Positions 17,796-25,866 of a stretch of 64,000 nucleotides of DNA are shown here, piece after piece. Source of the stretch: Streptomyces inusitatus (lineage in GTDB: Bacteria > Actinomycetota > Actinomycetes > Streptomycetales > Streptomycetaceae); assembly GCF_014651115.1 (NCBI RefSeq), contig NZ_BMWG01000029.1, positions 1 through 64,000 on the forward strand, in the 5' to 3' direction. The notes under the pieces are model-generated. The model did no database searches. It saw only the letters and a program-made list of their open reading frames with translations, and was not told the origin of the DNA. A program made the translations under genes and the position numbers. Every line of letters starts with the position of its first letter. The stretch's first letter is position 1.

Positions 17796-18805
17796 GCGGA
17801 GGGCGGGCCGTTCACCGCCCGGGGGAAGGCCCGCCGGTACGCGCCGGGCGACACCCCGACATGTTTGACGAAGTGGTGCCGGAGATTGTTGGCCGTGCCG
17901 AGCCCGCTCAGCTCCGCCACCTTCTCGACCGGCAGCCCGGTGGACTCCAGCAGCGCCTGGGCCTGCCCCAGCCGCTGCTGGAGCAGCCAGCGCAGCGGTG
18001 TCGTCCCGGTCGCCGCGTGCAGCCGCCGGTAGAACGTCCGGGGGCTCATCGCGGCGCGCCGGGCCAGATCGTCGACGGTCAGCGGATCGGACAGCCGCTC
18101 ACGGGCCCACTCCAGCACCGGCCCCAGCCCCTCGTCGTCGGTGTCCGGCACCGACGACTCGATGAACTGGGCCTGCCCGCCCACCCGGTGCGCGGGCACC
18201 ACCATCCGCCGCGCCAGCTGATTGGCGACCCGCGCGCCCAGATCGCGCCGGACCAGATGCAGACAGAGGTCGAGTCCGGCGGTCAGCCCCGCGCTGGTGA
18301 GCACATCGCCGTCGTCCACATAGAGCACCGAGTCGTCCACCTCCACCTCGGGGTAGCGCTCGGCCAGTTGAGCGGTGTGCATCCAGTGGGCGGTCGCCCG
18401 CCGGCCGTCGAGCAGCCCCGCCTCCGCCAGCGCGAACGCGCCGGTGCACAGCGACACCATCCGCGCGCCCGCGTCATGGGCCAGCCGCAGCGCCTCCACC
18501 AGCTCCGGCGGCACCGGCGCGCCCTCGTCCACACAGGCGTCGGGCACCGACGTCACGATGACCGTGTCCGCGCCGACCAGGTCCCCGGGCCCGTAGGGCG
18601 TCCGCAGTGACAGCCCGGCCGCCCCGTCCGTACCGCCGCCGCCCCACGAGCCCCCGACCTCGCAGAGCCGCAGTTCGTACCAGTGGTCGGCCAGATCGGG
18701 CTGCGGCTTCCCGAAGACGGTGCAGGGGATGCTCAGTTCGTACAGGTCCCACGAGGGGACCCCGATACCGGGAGGTACGACCAGGGCGACGGAACCAGCG
18801 CTCAT
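17786..18805 (-). CDS. GlxA-family regulator (DJ-1/PfpI domain plus AraC DNA-binding domain)
   Basis: A 339-residue two-domain regulator. Residues 1-190 form a DJ-1/PfpI-like fold with the Cys elbow VSLCTGAFALAEAG (about 118-131) and TAHWMH, and the C-terminal 110 residues an AraC domain (LARRAAMSPRTFYRRLHAAT). Members of this family sense small metabolites and usually control an adjacent gene. Here it diverges from the imine-reductase gene with 142 bases between; that gene is the likely target. The Cys is present, but these regulators are not known to be enzymes. Confidence 0.88.
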   Translation of the reverse strand: MSAGSVALVVPPGIGVPSWDLYELSIPCTVFGKPQPDLADHWYELRLCEVGGSWGGGGTDGAAGLSLRTPYGPGDLVGADTVIVTSVPDACVDEGAPVPPELVEALRLAHDAGARMVSLCTGAFALAEAGLLDGRRATAHWMHTAQLAERYPEVEVDDSVLYVDDGDVLTSAGLTAGLDLCLHLVRRDLGARVANQLARRMVVPAHRVGGQAQFIESSVPDTDDEGLGPVLEWARERLSDPLTVDDLARRAAMSPRTFYRRLHAATGTTPLRWLLQQRLGQAQALLESTGLPVEKVAELSGLGTANNLRHHFVKHVGVSPGAYRRAFPRAVNGPPSAAR

Positions 18806-18947
18806 GCCCCGAAGCGTATGGCAGGAATCTGGTGCCGCCTGTCACTCCCGTCACTGTCCCGGGCGGGCGCGCGCTGAGAACGTTGTCCATACGCGATCGA
18901 ACGCGTGCTCGAATAACAGGAACCGTGAGAACCGCAAGGAGCACCAC

Positions 18948-19883
18948 ATGAACACCGGCCTTCCCGCCGTCACCGTCATCGGACTGGGCCTGATGGGATC
19001 GGCACTGGCCACCGCTCTGCTCGAACAGGGGCACCCGACCACCGTGTGGAACCGTTCGCCCGAGAAGGCCCGGGCCCTGGCCGAGCGCGGAGCCCGGGTC
19101 GCGGCCACCCCCGGGGAGGCGGTCGCCGCCGGTTCCCTCGTCGTCGTCTGCGTACTGGACCACGACGCCGTGCACGGCGTCCTCGACCCCGTCGCCGGGT
19201 CCCTCGCCGGCAAGACCCTGGTCAATCTCACCTCCAACTCCCCGGAGCAGGCGGAGGAGGCCGCCGCGTGGGCCGGGGCGCACGGGGCCGAGTACCTCGA
19301 CGGCGCGATCATGACCACCCCGCCCGGGGTCGGCGACCCGGGGCGGATGTTCCTGTACAGCGGCGCGCCGGAGGTCTTCGAGACCCACCGGGCCACCCTG
19401 GCGGCCCTCGGCGACCCCCTCCACCTCGGGCCGGCCCCGGGCCTCGCCTCCCTCTACGACGCCGCCCTCCTCGGGCTGATGTGGTCCACCATGACGGGCT
19501 GGCTGCACGGCACCGCCCTGGTCGGCACGGAAGGCACGAGCGCCACGGCCTTCACCCCGATCGCGATCCGCTGGCTGGCCACCGTGAACGATTTCCTCAC
19601 CACCTACGCCTCCCAGGTGGACGCGGGCAGTTACCCGGGCGACGACGCCACCGTCGACGTACAGATCTCGACGGTCGGACACCTCATCCACGCGGCGGGG
19701 GAGCGCGGTCTCGACAACGGACTGCCCGAACTGCTCAGGGCCGTCATGGAGCGGGCCAGCGCGGCGGGCCACGGATCCAGCAGCTACGCGAGCGTGATCG
19801 AGGTGCTGAGAAACCCCAAGAGCCCGGCGGGCGGGGCGAATACGGTGGACACTCGGGACGCCGGGCACACCCCGGGCCGGTGA
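18948..19883 (+). CDS. NADPH-dependent imine reductase (IRED family)
   Basis: A 311-residue protein with an N-terminal Rossmann domain (VIGLGLMGSALATALLEQGH, WNRSPEKA typical of NADPH use) and a C-terminal helical dimerisation domain. GLASLYDAALLG places an Asp (about 171) where R-selective Streptomyces imine reductases have their catalytic Asp, and overall it closely resembles the S. kanamyceticus enzyme as I remember it. The reaction is reduction of cyclic imines to amines; the natural substrate is unknown. ATG at 18948 has AAGGAG 6 bases upstream. Divergent from a GlxA-type regulator; an annotator might call it a 6-phosphogluconate or hydroxyisobutyrate dehydrogenase. Confidence 0.85.
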   Translation: MNTGLPAVTVIGLGLMGSALATALLEQGHPTTVWNRSPEKARALAERGARVAATPGEAVAAGSLVVVCVLDHDAVHGVLDPVAGSLAGKTLVNLTSNSPEQAEEAAAWAGAHGAEYLDGAIMTTPPGVGDPGRMFLYSGAPEVFETHRATLAALGDPLHLGPAPGLASLYDAALLGLMWSTMTGWLHGTALVGTEGTSATAFTPIAIRWLATVNDFLTTYASQVDAGSYPGDDATVDVQISTVGHLIHAAGERGLDNGLPELLRAVMERASAAGHGSSSYASVIEVLRNPKSPAGGANTVDTRDAGHTPGR

Positions 19884-19943
19884 AGCCGGGGGGCTCGGTA
19901 CGGGGATACTGGGCCGACCGACCACGACCAGGAGGTTCACCGC

Positions 19944-20753
19944 GTGAGCGCCGACACACAGGCCAAGGGGCAGGGGACGACCATGGACACCTCGTTGCCG
20001 CACTCGGCCCGGATCTGGAACTACTGGCTGGGCGGGAAGGACAATTACGCCATCGACCAGGAGGTCGGCGAGGCGTTCCGCGCGCAGTTCCCCGGGGTCG
20101 TCGACCTCGCCCGCGACTCCCGGGCGTTCCTCGGCCGGGCCGTGGAGCATCTGGCCGGCGAGGTGGGCATCCGTCAGTTCCTGGACATAGGCACCGGCCT
20201 GCCCACCGCGAACAACACCCATCAGATCGCCCAGCGGGTCGCGCCCTCCTCGCGCGTCGTCTATGTGGACAACGACCCGCTGGTACTGGCCCATGCCCGG
20301 GCCCTGTTGGTCGGCACCCCGGAGGGCGCCACCGACTACATCGACGCCGATCTCCACGACCCCGAGGCGATCATCCGGCAGGCGGCGCAGTCGCTCGACC
20401 TCACCCGGCCGGTGGCGCTCACGCTGATGCAGGTGGTGGGCCATGTCACCGAGTACCGGCGGGCCCGCTCCATCGTGGACCGGCTGATGGCCGCCCTGCC
20501 GTCCGGCAGCTATCTGGTGTTCAACGACAGCGTCGACACCAACCCGGCCAACGCCGAGGCCACCCGCCGCTACAACGAGAGCGGGGCCGCGCCCTACTTC
20601 CTCCGGAGCCACGAGGAGATCGCCGGGTTCTTCGACGGCCTGGAGCTGCTGGAGCCCGGGGTCGTGCCGCTGGCCCGGTGGCGGCCGGACCCTTCGGCCG
20701 CCGGGCCCGAGGGCGACACCATCGCCCTGGGCGGGGTCGGCCGCAAGAGCTGA
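19944..20753 (+). CDS. SAM-dependent methyltransferase (DUF574 / SAV2177 family)
   Basis: A 269-residue protein of the actinomycete DUF574 family. The marks are ARIWNYWLGGKDNYAIDQ near the N-terminus, the SAM-binding QFLDIGTGLPTANNTH, and VYVDNDPLVLAHARALL. Streptomyces genomes carry many paralogues whose substrates are unknown. The GTG start at 19944 has AGGAGG 8 bases upstream. It starts 60 bases after the imine reductase on the same strand and ends at a strong terminator, so co-transcription is possible but not shown. Confidence 0.85.
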   Translation: MSADTQAKGQGTTMDTSLPHSARIWNYWLGGKDNYAIDQEVGEAFRAQFPGVVDLARDSRAFLGRAVEHLAGEVGIRQFLDIGTGLPTANNTHQIAQRVAPSSRVVYVDNDPLVLAHARALLVGTPEGATDYIDADLHDPEAIIRQAAQSLDLTRPVALTLMQVVGHVTEYRRARSIVDRLMAALPSGSYLVFNDSVDTNPANAEATRRYNESGAAPYFLRSHEEIAGFFDGLELLEPGVVPLARWRPDPSAAGPEGDTIALGGVGRKS

Positions 20754-20757
20754 ACCG

Positions 20758-20805
20758 AACGGACCGGCGGCCGGGGGATCTCCGTACCCCGGCCGCCGGT
20801 CCGTT
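20758..20805 (+). terminator. Strong terminator hairpin after the methyltransferase gene
   Basis: A perfect 19-bp stem (20758-20776 with 20787-20805) around a 10-base loop, 4 bases after the stop, ending in TTCCG. Confidence 0.8.
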
Positions 20806-20967
20806 CCGTCCGCGCCGGATTCGCCCTTGCTCGAAAGGAGTTTCGACGAACTGTTTCTACTCTCGTCGTAAAAGGCGATGTAATTGCCGGATAAACCGCC
20901 CGTGCGGCCTAAAGATATCGCCCGGTTGCTACACATCAGGTGTGCTGATTCTGTCGTTATTCGGAAT

Positions 20968-21249
20968 ATGACGAGAACGAGGACTCCATCCGCGGTCACC
21001 GCGGGACGTGCCGCCGGCCCCGCCGCGGTCACCATGGGCGCATGGGCATTTGTCTCCGGCTCGGGCGGAGAGACGATCCTTCAGCAGGAGGACCGGCGTA
21101 TCGAGCTGACGTACGCCTCCTCGGTGCTCAGGGATCTGCTGGCGGCGATCGGCCAGATCCAGGCCGACTTCCACCGGCTGTCCGGCATGCCGCACGAGTC
21201 CTCGGCCGGGCACGGTGACGATTGGACGGGGCGCGTCGTCCATGTATGA
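20968..21249 (+). CDS. Small hypothetical protein coupled to a DUF2637-like membrane protein
   Basis: A 93-residue protein. After a variable start it has an acidic helical stretch (RRIELTYASSVLRDLLAAIGQIQADFHRL) likely to form a coiled coil. I do not recognise the family. It overlaps the next gene by 8 bases (ATGTATGA), which argues for coupled translation and for the frame being real. The region upstream is AT-richer than the average here and probably holds the promoter. No clear ribosome-binding site precedes the ATG, so a leaderless start or a different start is possible. Confidence 0.5.
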   Translation: MTRTRTPSAVTAGRAAGPAAVTMGAWAFVSGSGGETILQQEDRRIELTYASSVLRDLLAAIGQIQADFHRLSGMPHESSAGHGDDWTGRVVHV

Positions 21250-22240
21250 CGAGTACGACACCTACGGCGGTGCCGCCCCCTACCCCGACCGGAGCGGATA
21301 CGTCCCCTGGGAGGACGCTTATATTCCGGTGCCCGGCGATCCGATGACCGTCTATCAGCCGGTCGTTCCGGTGGGAATGGAGCAGCTGGACGCCACCTGG
21401 GATCCCAACGAGGAACTGGAACAGCTGCTCCAGACCTCCGACACCCATGAATTCGATCTCGCTCCCGCCCACGCTTCCGCCCATGTTCACGGCCATGTCC
21501 ACGATCACGGGCACGGGCACGAATCGCCGGTCGACCTTCCGCACCAGGGTCCGCCGGGGCCCGCCGCCGTGCCGCTCGGGCCGCCCCCGCCCCACCGCCG
21601 TCGTCGCAGGCAGCCCGCCCGGAGTCCCCGGGTGGTGCTGATGCGGGTCGTCAGCTTCCTCATCGCGGCGGTCGCCGCCGTCATCGTCTCCATGGTGAGC
21701 GCCCTCGGCGTCATGATCGCCCTGGATCCGCTGCGGAGCATCGCCGACCCGCGCATCTCCCAGGGGCTCGTCAGCTGGTGGCCGTTGCTGGTCTACGGCC
21801 CCTGGACCGTCGCCTCCCTGTCCATCCTGCGCGCCTCGCTCCACCGGCGGCGGGCGGTGCACTCCTGGTCCGTGGTCCTCGCCTTCTCCCTCCTCGCCAC
21901 GCTGCTCTGTGTCGCCCAGGCGCCCCGGACGTTCACCGACGCGGCGGCCGCGGCCCTGCCGTCCCTCGCCGCCCTGGCCTGCTTCCAGCAGCTCGTCCGT
22001 CTCATCACCATGCTCCGGCCCCCTCGTCAGGCCGCCGCGCGCCACCGCCATCGCACCCCGCCCCCGCCGCCCCCGGCCGAGCACCGACAGCCCTCCGACC
22101 AGCGCCCGCCCACCGAACCCCCCGGCAAGGCCCCGCTCGCCCCGCCGGTCGAACAGGACGCCGCCGTCCCGCGCGGCAGACCGCCCGTGGACGGAGTCTT
22201 CCCCCGCCCGCAGCCGCTCCGGCGCGGCGGATTCCACTGA
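21242..22240 (+). CDS. DUF2637-like membrane protein with His/Pro-rich tails
   Basis: A 332-residue protein. The acidic, tyrosine-rich N-terminus (MYDEYDTYGG) is followed by a His-rich patch (HASAHVHGHVHDHGHGHE, about 77-94), a basic stretch, and four hydrophobic segments between about 135 and 260 resembling the DUF2637 membrane region of Streptomyces. The tail is proline-rich and probably disordered. The His cluster could bind metal; this is inference. An in-frame GTG at 21215 is an alternative start. It is coupled to the preceding small gene. Confidence 0.65.
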   Translation: MYDEYDTYGGAAPYPDRSGYVPWEDAYIPVPGDPMTVYQPVVPVGMEQLDATWDPNEELEQLLQTSDTHEFDLAPAHASAHVHGHVHDHGHGHESPVDLPHQGPPGPAAVPLGPPPPHRRRRRQPARSPRVVLMRVVSFLIAAVAAVIVSMVSALGVMIALDPLRSIADPRISQGLVSWWPLLVYGPWTVASLSILRASLHRRRAVHSWSVVLAFSLLATLLCVAQAPRTFTDAAAAALPSLAALACFQQLVRLITMLRPPRQAAARHRHRTPPPPPPAEHRQPSDQRPPTEPPGKAPLAPPVEQDAAVPRGRPPVDGVFPRPQPLRRGGFH

Positions 22241-22284
22241 GTCCTCCCGGCGGGTGGCTCTCCCCGCCCGCATAGGATGACGGC

Positions 22285-22737
22285 ATGACCGCAGCCCCGA
22301 TCCCCGCCGATGCCGCAACCGCCCTGCCCCCGGCCGAGTTCGGGTTCCCCGGGCCGCTGCGCGACAAGCTCGTCGCCGCCGTCCTCGACGGATCGAAGAC
22401 GGCCACGGCATCACTGCTCACCGAGTACGAGCGCGAGCGCGAGCCGCTGCCCCGGGTCGGGGACCGGTCGGTGGTCCTGGACTCGGCGGAGCGCCCGGTC
22501 GCCGTCATCGAGGTGACGGCCGTACGCGTGGTGCCGCTGAGCGAGGTGGACCTCGCGCACGCGGTGGCCGAGGGCGACACCACGGTGGCCGGCTGGCGGC
22601 GGGCCCACGAGGCGTTCTGGCACAGCGAGGGGATGCGTACCGCGCTCGGCGATCCCGGCTTCACCGTCGACGACACCACTCCCGTGGTCCTTGAACGCTT
22701 CCGTGTCGTCGCCGGAGTGTCCGCCACCGCTTCCTGA
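22285..22737 (+). CDS. ASCH-domain protein
   Basis: A 150-residue ASCH-fold protein. GDRSVVLDSAERPVAVIEVTAVRVVPLSEV is the beta-barrel core, and WRRAHEAFWHSEG is the usual C-terminal motif. ASCH proteins are related to PUA domains; some bacterial ones act as ribonucleases or amidohydrolases on modified nucleosides (YqfB). The exact role is not clear. It stands alone and ends in a convergent terminator. Confidence 0.75.
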   Translation: MTAAPIPADAATALPPAEFGFPGPLRDKLVAAVLDGSKTATASLLTEYEREREPLPRVGDRSVVLDSAERPVAVIEVTAVRVVPLSEVDLAHAVAEGDTTVAGWRRAHEAFWHSEGMRTALGDPGFTVDDTTPVVLERFRVVAGVSATAS

Positions 22738-22793
22738 GGCCCGCCGGACGGGAGGCGGCGCGCACCGCGCTCACGGCGGGCACCATGACGCGG

Positions 22794-22835
22794 CTCGGCG
22801 CGGCCCGCCCCGGAAGTGGGGCGGACCGCGCCGAG
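22794..22835. terminator. Convergent terminator hairpin
   Basis: An 18-bp stem (22794-22811 with 22818-22835) with a single wobble pair and a 6-base loop, between the ASCH gene and the reverse-strand hydrolase gene. It should stop transcription from both sides. Confidence 0.8.
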
Positions 22836-22856
22836 CGCTGTCAACGGGTACGGAGG

Positions 22857-23519
22857 TCAGCCGCGGCTGTCGCCGGAGCCGGCGGCAAAGGCGGAGGCGT
22901 GGCTGGCGCTCACCGCTCCGTAGAACGGCATCGCGAGGTTGCCGAAGATGTCGGCGGTGCCGGGGCCGCCGGGGTTCTTCCAGTCGCGCAGCAGCTCGGA
23001 GATGACTCCGACGGTGCTGTTGAGCGTGGCGCCCGCGTTCTGCAGACGGAACAGGGAGGTCTCCCGCGCCAGGGTGTTCGTGGTCCCGGAGGCGTCGAGC
23101 ACCGAGTGGACCTTGTAGCCGCGGCCGAGGGCGGAGAGGGAGGCGAACATCAGGCAGACGTCGGTGATGACGCCCGCGATCACCAGGTTCGGCCGGTTCA
23201 TCGCGCGGACCGCCTCGTCGAAGGCCGGGTCGTCGAAGGCGTCGACCTCACCGCTGCGGTGGATGATCGGAGTCCCCTGGGGAAGCTCCGCGACCAGCTC
23301 CGGCAGGAGCGGGCCGTTGGGCCCCTGAGGGGCCGAGGTGGTGGCCACGATCGGGAGACCGAAGACCTTGGCGGTACGGGCCAGGGCCTGCGCGTTGCGG
23401 CGGACCTGGTTCTGGTCGTGGTCCTGGACGCCCAGTATCAGACCGCTCTGGTGGTCGACGAGCAGGATGCCGGTGTTCTCGGGGGTCAGCCGGTCGGTGA
23501 GGTAGCTGTTGCCGCTCAT
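22857..23519 (-). CDS. Isochorismatase-like cysteine hydrolase (YcaC type)
   Basis: A 220-residue alpha/beta hydrolase of the isochorismatase-like family. The catalytic Asp is in LLVDHQSG (about 22) and the nucleophile Cys in GVITDVCLMF (about 122). The HRSGEVDAFDD segment resembles YcaC. The family hydrolyses C-N or vinyl-ether bonds; the substrate here is unknown. ATG at 23519 is preceded by AAGGAAG. It lies downstream of the MarR gene on the same strand but separated by a strong terminator and an AT-rich promoter-like stretch (TTTGTTGCTTGCGC on the plus strand), so it probably has its own promoter controlled by that MarR protein. Confidence 0.8.
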   Translation of the reverse strand: MSGNSYLTDRLTPENTGILLVDHQSGLILGVQDHDQNQVRRNAQALARTAKVFGLPIVATTSAPQGPNGPLLPELVAELPQGTPIIHRSGEVDAFDDPAFDEAVRAMNRPNLVIAGVITDVCLMFASLSALGRGYKVHSVLDASGTTNTLARETSLFRLQNAGATLNSTVGVISELLRDWKNPGGPGTADIFGNLAMPFYGAVSASHASAFAAGSGDSRG

Positions 23520-23636
23520 GTCCGCTTCCTTGAGGTCGGGCCGCCGGGGCGGCCGTGGCGAGAGCCTGTGCGAGCAGTTTGTTGCTTGCGCATTCATCAT
23601 AACCAGCCTCTGCGGGATCTGTTCCCGGTCACACGG

Positions 23637-23673
23637 AAAAGCCCGGAACCCTTGTGCCACAAGGGTTCCGGGC
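23637..23673 (-). terminator. Intrinsic terminator of the marR-type gene
   Basis: A nearly perfect palindrome (GCCCGGAACCCTTGTG / CACAAGGGTTCCGGGC, 23641-23656 and 23658-23673) followed on the reverse strand by TTTT. It starts 9 bases after the MarR stop. Confidence 0.85.
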
Positions 23674-23681
23674 CCGCTGTC

Positions 23682-24158
23682 TCACTCGGAGACGTCGCAC
23701 TCCCTCGGCTGCCCGCCGGCCTTCAGCCGCCCGAAGACCTCATGCAGCGCCAGCAGCTCGTCCCGCGAGAGGGGATCGGCGAACGACCGCTGCACCACCT
23801 CGGCATTGGTCCGCACCGCCTCGCGCAGCAGCTTCCGGCCCGAGTCCGTCAGAGTGATCATCGCGCCCCGCTGATCCTCCTCGATCGGGGTACGGGTGAC
23901 CAGACCGCGCTGCGCCAGCCGGTCGCAGAGCCTGCTGACCGCGCTCTGGGTGAGGACGATCCGCTCCTTGAGGTCCTTCAGCCGGGTGCCGGCCAGGGGG
24001 ATGTTCACCAGCGCGTCGAACTCGCTCACCGACAGACGGTGACGCTCCGCGAGCTCGTGCTCGATCTCTCCCAGCACCGCGTTGTGGACTTCCATGAGCG
24101 AGCGCCACACCCCGACCTTGAACGACCGGGACATGGTGACGGGATCTGTCCGTGGCAT
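23682..24158 (-). CDS. MarR-family transcriptional regulator
   Basis: A 158-residue winged helix protein. HRLSVSEFDALVNIPLAG, LKERIVLTQSAVSRLCDRL (recognition helix) and RTPIEEDQRGAMITLTDSG (wing) are characteristic of MarR. ATG at 24158 has AGGAGG 6 bases upstream. TTGCGT-GCGT-ACGCAA lies 15 bases upstream of the start and is a good candidate operator. The likely target beside itself is the isochorismatase-like gene downstream on the same strand. Confidence 0.88.
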   Translation of the reverse strand: MPRTDPVTMSRSFKVGVWRSLMEVHNAVLGEIEHELAERHRLSVSEFDALVNIPLAGTRLKDLKERIVLTQSAVSRLCDRLAQRGLVTRTPIEEDQRGAMITLTDSGRKLLREAVRTNAEVVQRSFADPLSRDELLALHEVFGRLKAGGQPRECDVSE

Positions 24159-24172
24159 GGTCCGCCTCCTCC

Positions 24173-24188
24173 TTGCGTGCGTACGCAA
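24173..24188. promoter_or_regulatory. Candidate MarR operator
   Basis: TTGCGT and ACGCAA arms separated by 4 bases, just upstream of the MarR ribosome-binding site. MarR proteins usually bind 14-20 bp palindromes at their own promoters. Confidence 0.5.
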
Positions 24189-24281
24189 CATTCTCGCAGG
24201 CGGAGCGCCATCGCCGCCCGCCCGCCCGGCCGGACGGCACGCGAAGGCGGCGGTCGTCACCTCACCCTCCCCGGACCCCGC

Positions 24282-24491
24282 TCAGGGCCCCTCCGGCCCT
24301 TCCTCCCGGACGGCGCTGATGGCCCGCACCGGGCAGAGCCGCGCCGCCTCCCGCACCTCCGCGCCGAAGCGCCCTCCGGCCCCCGGCAGCAGCCCGCTCA
24401 GCCCGTCGTCGTCCTGGGCGAACACCTCCGGGGCGGTCAGCACGCACAGACCCGCCCCGACGCACACATCCCTGTCGACCTCGACCCGCAT
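24282..24491 (-). CDS. Ferredoxin, 3Fe-4S type, partner of the P450
   Basis: A 69-residue ferredoxin. Cys residues at CVGAGLC and in RLCPVRAI fit the C-x5-C...CP pattern of the single 3Fe-4S ferredoxins that serve actinomycete P450s. ATG at 24491. It follows the P450 gene on the same strand by 66 bases, which contain a 7-bp tandem repeat. It would pass electrons from a ferredoxin reductase (not in this window) to the P450. Confidence 0.9.
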   Translation of the reverse strand: MRVEVDRDVCVGAGLCVLTAPEVFAQDDDGLSGLLPGAGGRFGAEVREAARLCPVRAISAVREEGPEGP

Positions 24492-24504
24492 GTCCCCTCG
24501 GCTC

Positions 24505-24546
24505 CCGTCTGCCGTCTGCCGTCTGCCGTCTGCCGTCTGCCGTCCG
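24505..24546. repeat. Heptanucleotide tandem repeat between P450 and ferredoxin genes
   Basis: Five perfect copies of CCGTCTG (24505-24539) plus one imperfect copy (CCGTCCG). The repeat fills most of the 66-base spacer. Copy number could vary by slippage and change the distance between the two genes or the RNA fold. Confidence 0.9.
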
Positions 24547-24557
24547 CCGCACCGGTG

Positions 24558-25754
24558 TCACCAGGCGACGGGCAGCTCCACCATTCCCTGAAGGGTGTCG
24601 CCCGGCTTGAACGGCACCCGCTCGGCCGGCACGGTCAGCCGCAGCCCCGGCAGCCGGACGAAGAGCGACCGCAGCGCGATCTCCATCTCCGCCCGCGCCA
24701 GATTCTGTCCCAGGCACTGATGCACCCCGTAACCGAAACCGACATGGTGACGGGCCGCCCGGTGCCAGTCCAGGGCGTCCGGCGCGGGAAAGGCGTCCGA
24801 GTCACGGTTGATCAGCGAGGTCGTGAAGACCACTCCGTCGTGCGCCCGGATCGTCTCGCCCGCCACCTCGATGTCCGCCACCGCCACCCGGAGCATGCCG
24901 TCGACGATCGAGAGGAAGCGCATCAGCTCGTCGACGGCCGCGGGCATCAGCGACTCGTCCGCCCGCAGCTCGGCCAGCCGCTCCGGATGCCGCAACAGGG
25001 TGAAGACCCCCAGCGAGATCATGTTCGCGGTGGTCTCGTGCCCCGCGACGAGCAGGATCAGAGCCATGCCGACCAGCTCCTCGCGGTCCCGCCTGCCCTC
25101 CGCCCGCTGCCGCCGCACCAGCTCGTCCAGGAGTTCGTCGCCGTCGGCCGCCCCCGCGAACCGCTCGTCGATCAGCCCGCCGAGGTACTCCTCCAGCAGC
25201 GCCCGCGCCCGGACGACGTCCTCGGGCGAGGGGCCGCGCAGCAGCACCCGCGACTGCGTCTGGAAGAAGTCGTGGTCGGCGTAGGGCACCCCGAGCAGAT
25301 CGCAGATCACCATGGACGGCACCGGCAGCGCGAAGGCGCTGACCAGCTCGGCGGGCGGACCCTGCGCCACCAGCGAGTCGAGCAGCCTGTCCACCGTCCG
25401 CCCGATCGACGGCCGGAGCCCGGCCACCCGCTTGAGGGTGAAGCCGGGGATCAGCATCCGGCGCTGGGCGTTGTGCTCGGGATCGTCGAAACCCAGCAGC
25501 GCGACCCGCCGTCTGCCGGGCATGGGGGTGAAACGGGCACTGGTCACGGGAAACGCCTGGTTGTCCCGATTGGTGGACAGCCGGGGGTCGGCCAGCAGCC
25601 GCCGGGCGAGCGCGTGCCCGGTGACGGCCCACACCGCCCGCCCGTCGTACAGCGAGACCCGGGTGAGCGGGCCCGCCTCGCGGAGCGCCGAGTACTCGGC
25701 GGGCGGCGCGTAGGGACAGGAGCGGCTCTGGGGGAAGGCAATGGTTTCCTTCAT
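24558..25754 (-). CDS. Cytochrome P450 (CYP105-like)
   Basis: A 398-residue class I bacterial P450. The I-helix oxygen-binding motif is AGHETT, the K-helix ExxR region is DELMRF, and the haem-binding loop is GFGYGVHQCLGQ with the Cys ligand. The start PYAPPAEYSALR and overall length fit the CYP105 group, which hydroxylates macrolides, xenobiotics and terpenoids. ATG at 25754 has GAGGA 5 bases upstream; a GTG four codons earlier overlaps that site. A dedicated ferredoxin follows. The substrate cannot be inferred; the DUF418 membrane protein upstream on the same strand may be co-transcribed. Confidence 0.93.
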   Translation of the reverse strand: MKETIAFPQSRSCPYAPPAEYSALREAGPLTRVSLYDGRAVWAVTGHALARRLLADPRLSTNRDNQAFPVTSARFTPMPGRRRVALLGFDDPEHNAQRRMLIPGFTLKRVAGLRPSIGRTVDRLLDSLVAQGPPAELVSAFALPVPSMVICDLLGVPYADHDFFQTQSRVLLRGPSPEDVVRARALLEEYLGGLIDERFAGAADGDELLDELVRRQRAEGRRDREELVGMALILLVAGHETTANMISLGVFTLLRHPERLAELRADESLMPAAVDELMRFLSIVDGMLRVAVADIEVAGETIRAHDGVVFTTSLINRDSDAFPAPDALDWHRAARHHVGFGYGVHQCLGQNLARAEMEIALRSLFVRLPGLRLTVPAERVPFKPGDTLQGMVELPVAW

Positions 25755-25866
25755 CGTGGTCCTCACAGAGAAGGGAGTCCTCGAAGGGGAGTCCTTTGTA
25801 CCGTTTACCGCTTCCGGCTTCGCGTCACCACGGCGTCCACACGCGGTCGGCCGAATTCCGCCTGCT

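Noticed and set aside
24505..24546. CRISPR-like array
   Set aside because: The unit is 7 bp and contiguous with no spacers; a simple tandem repeat.
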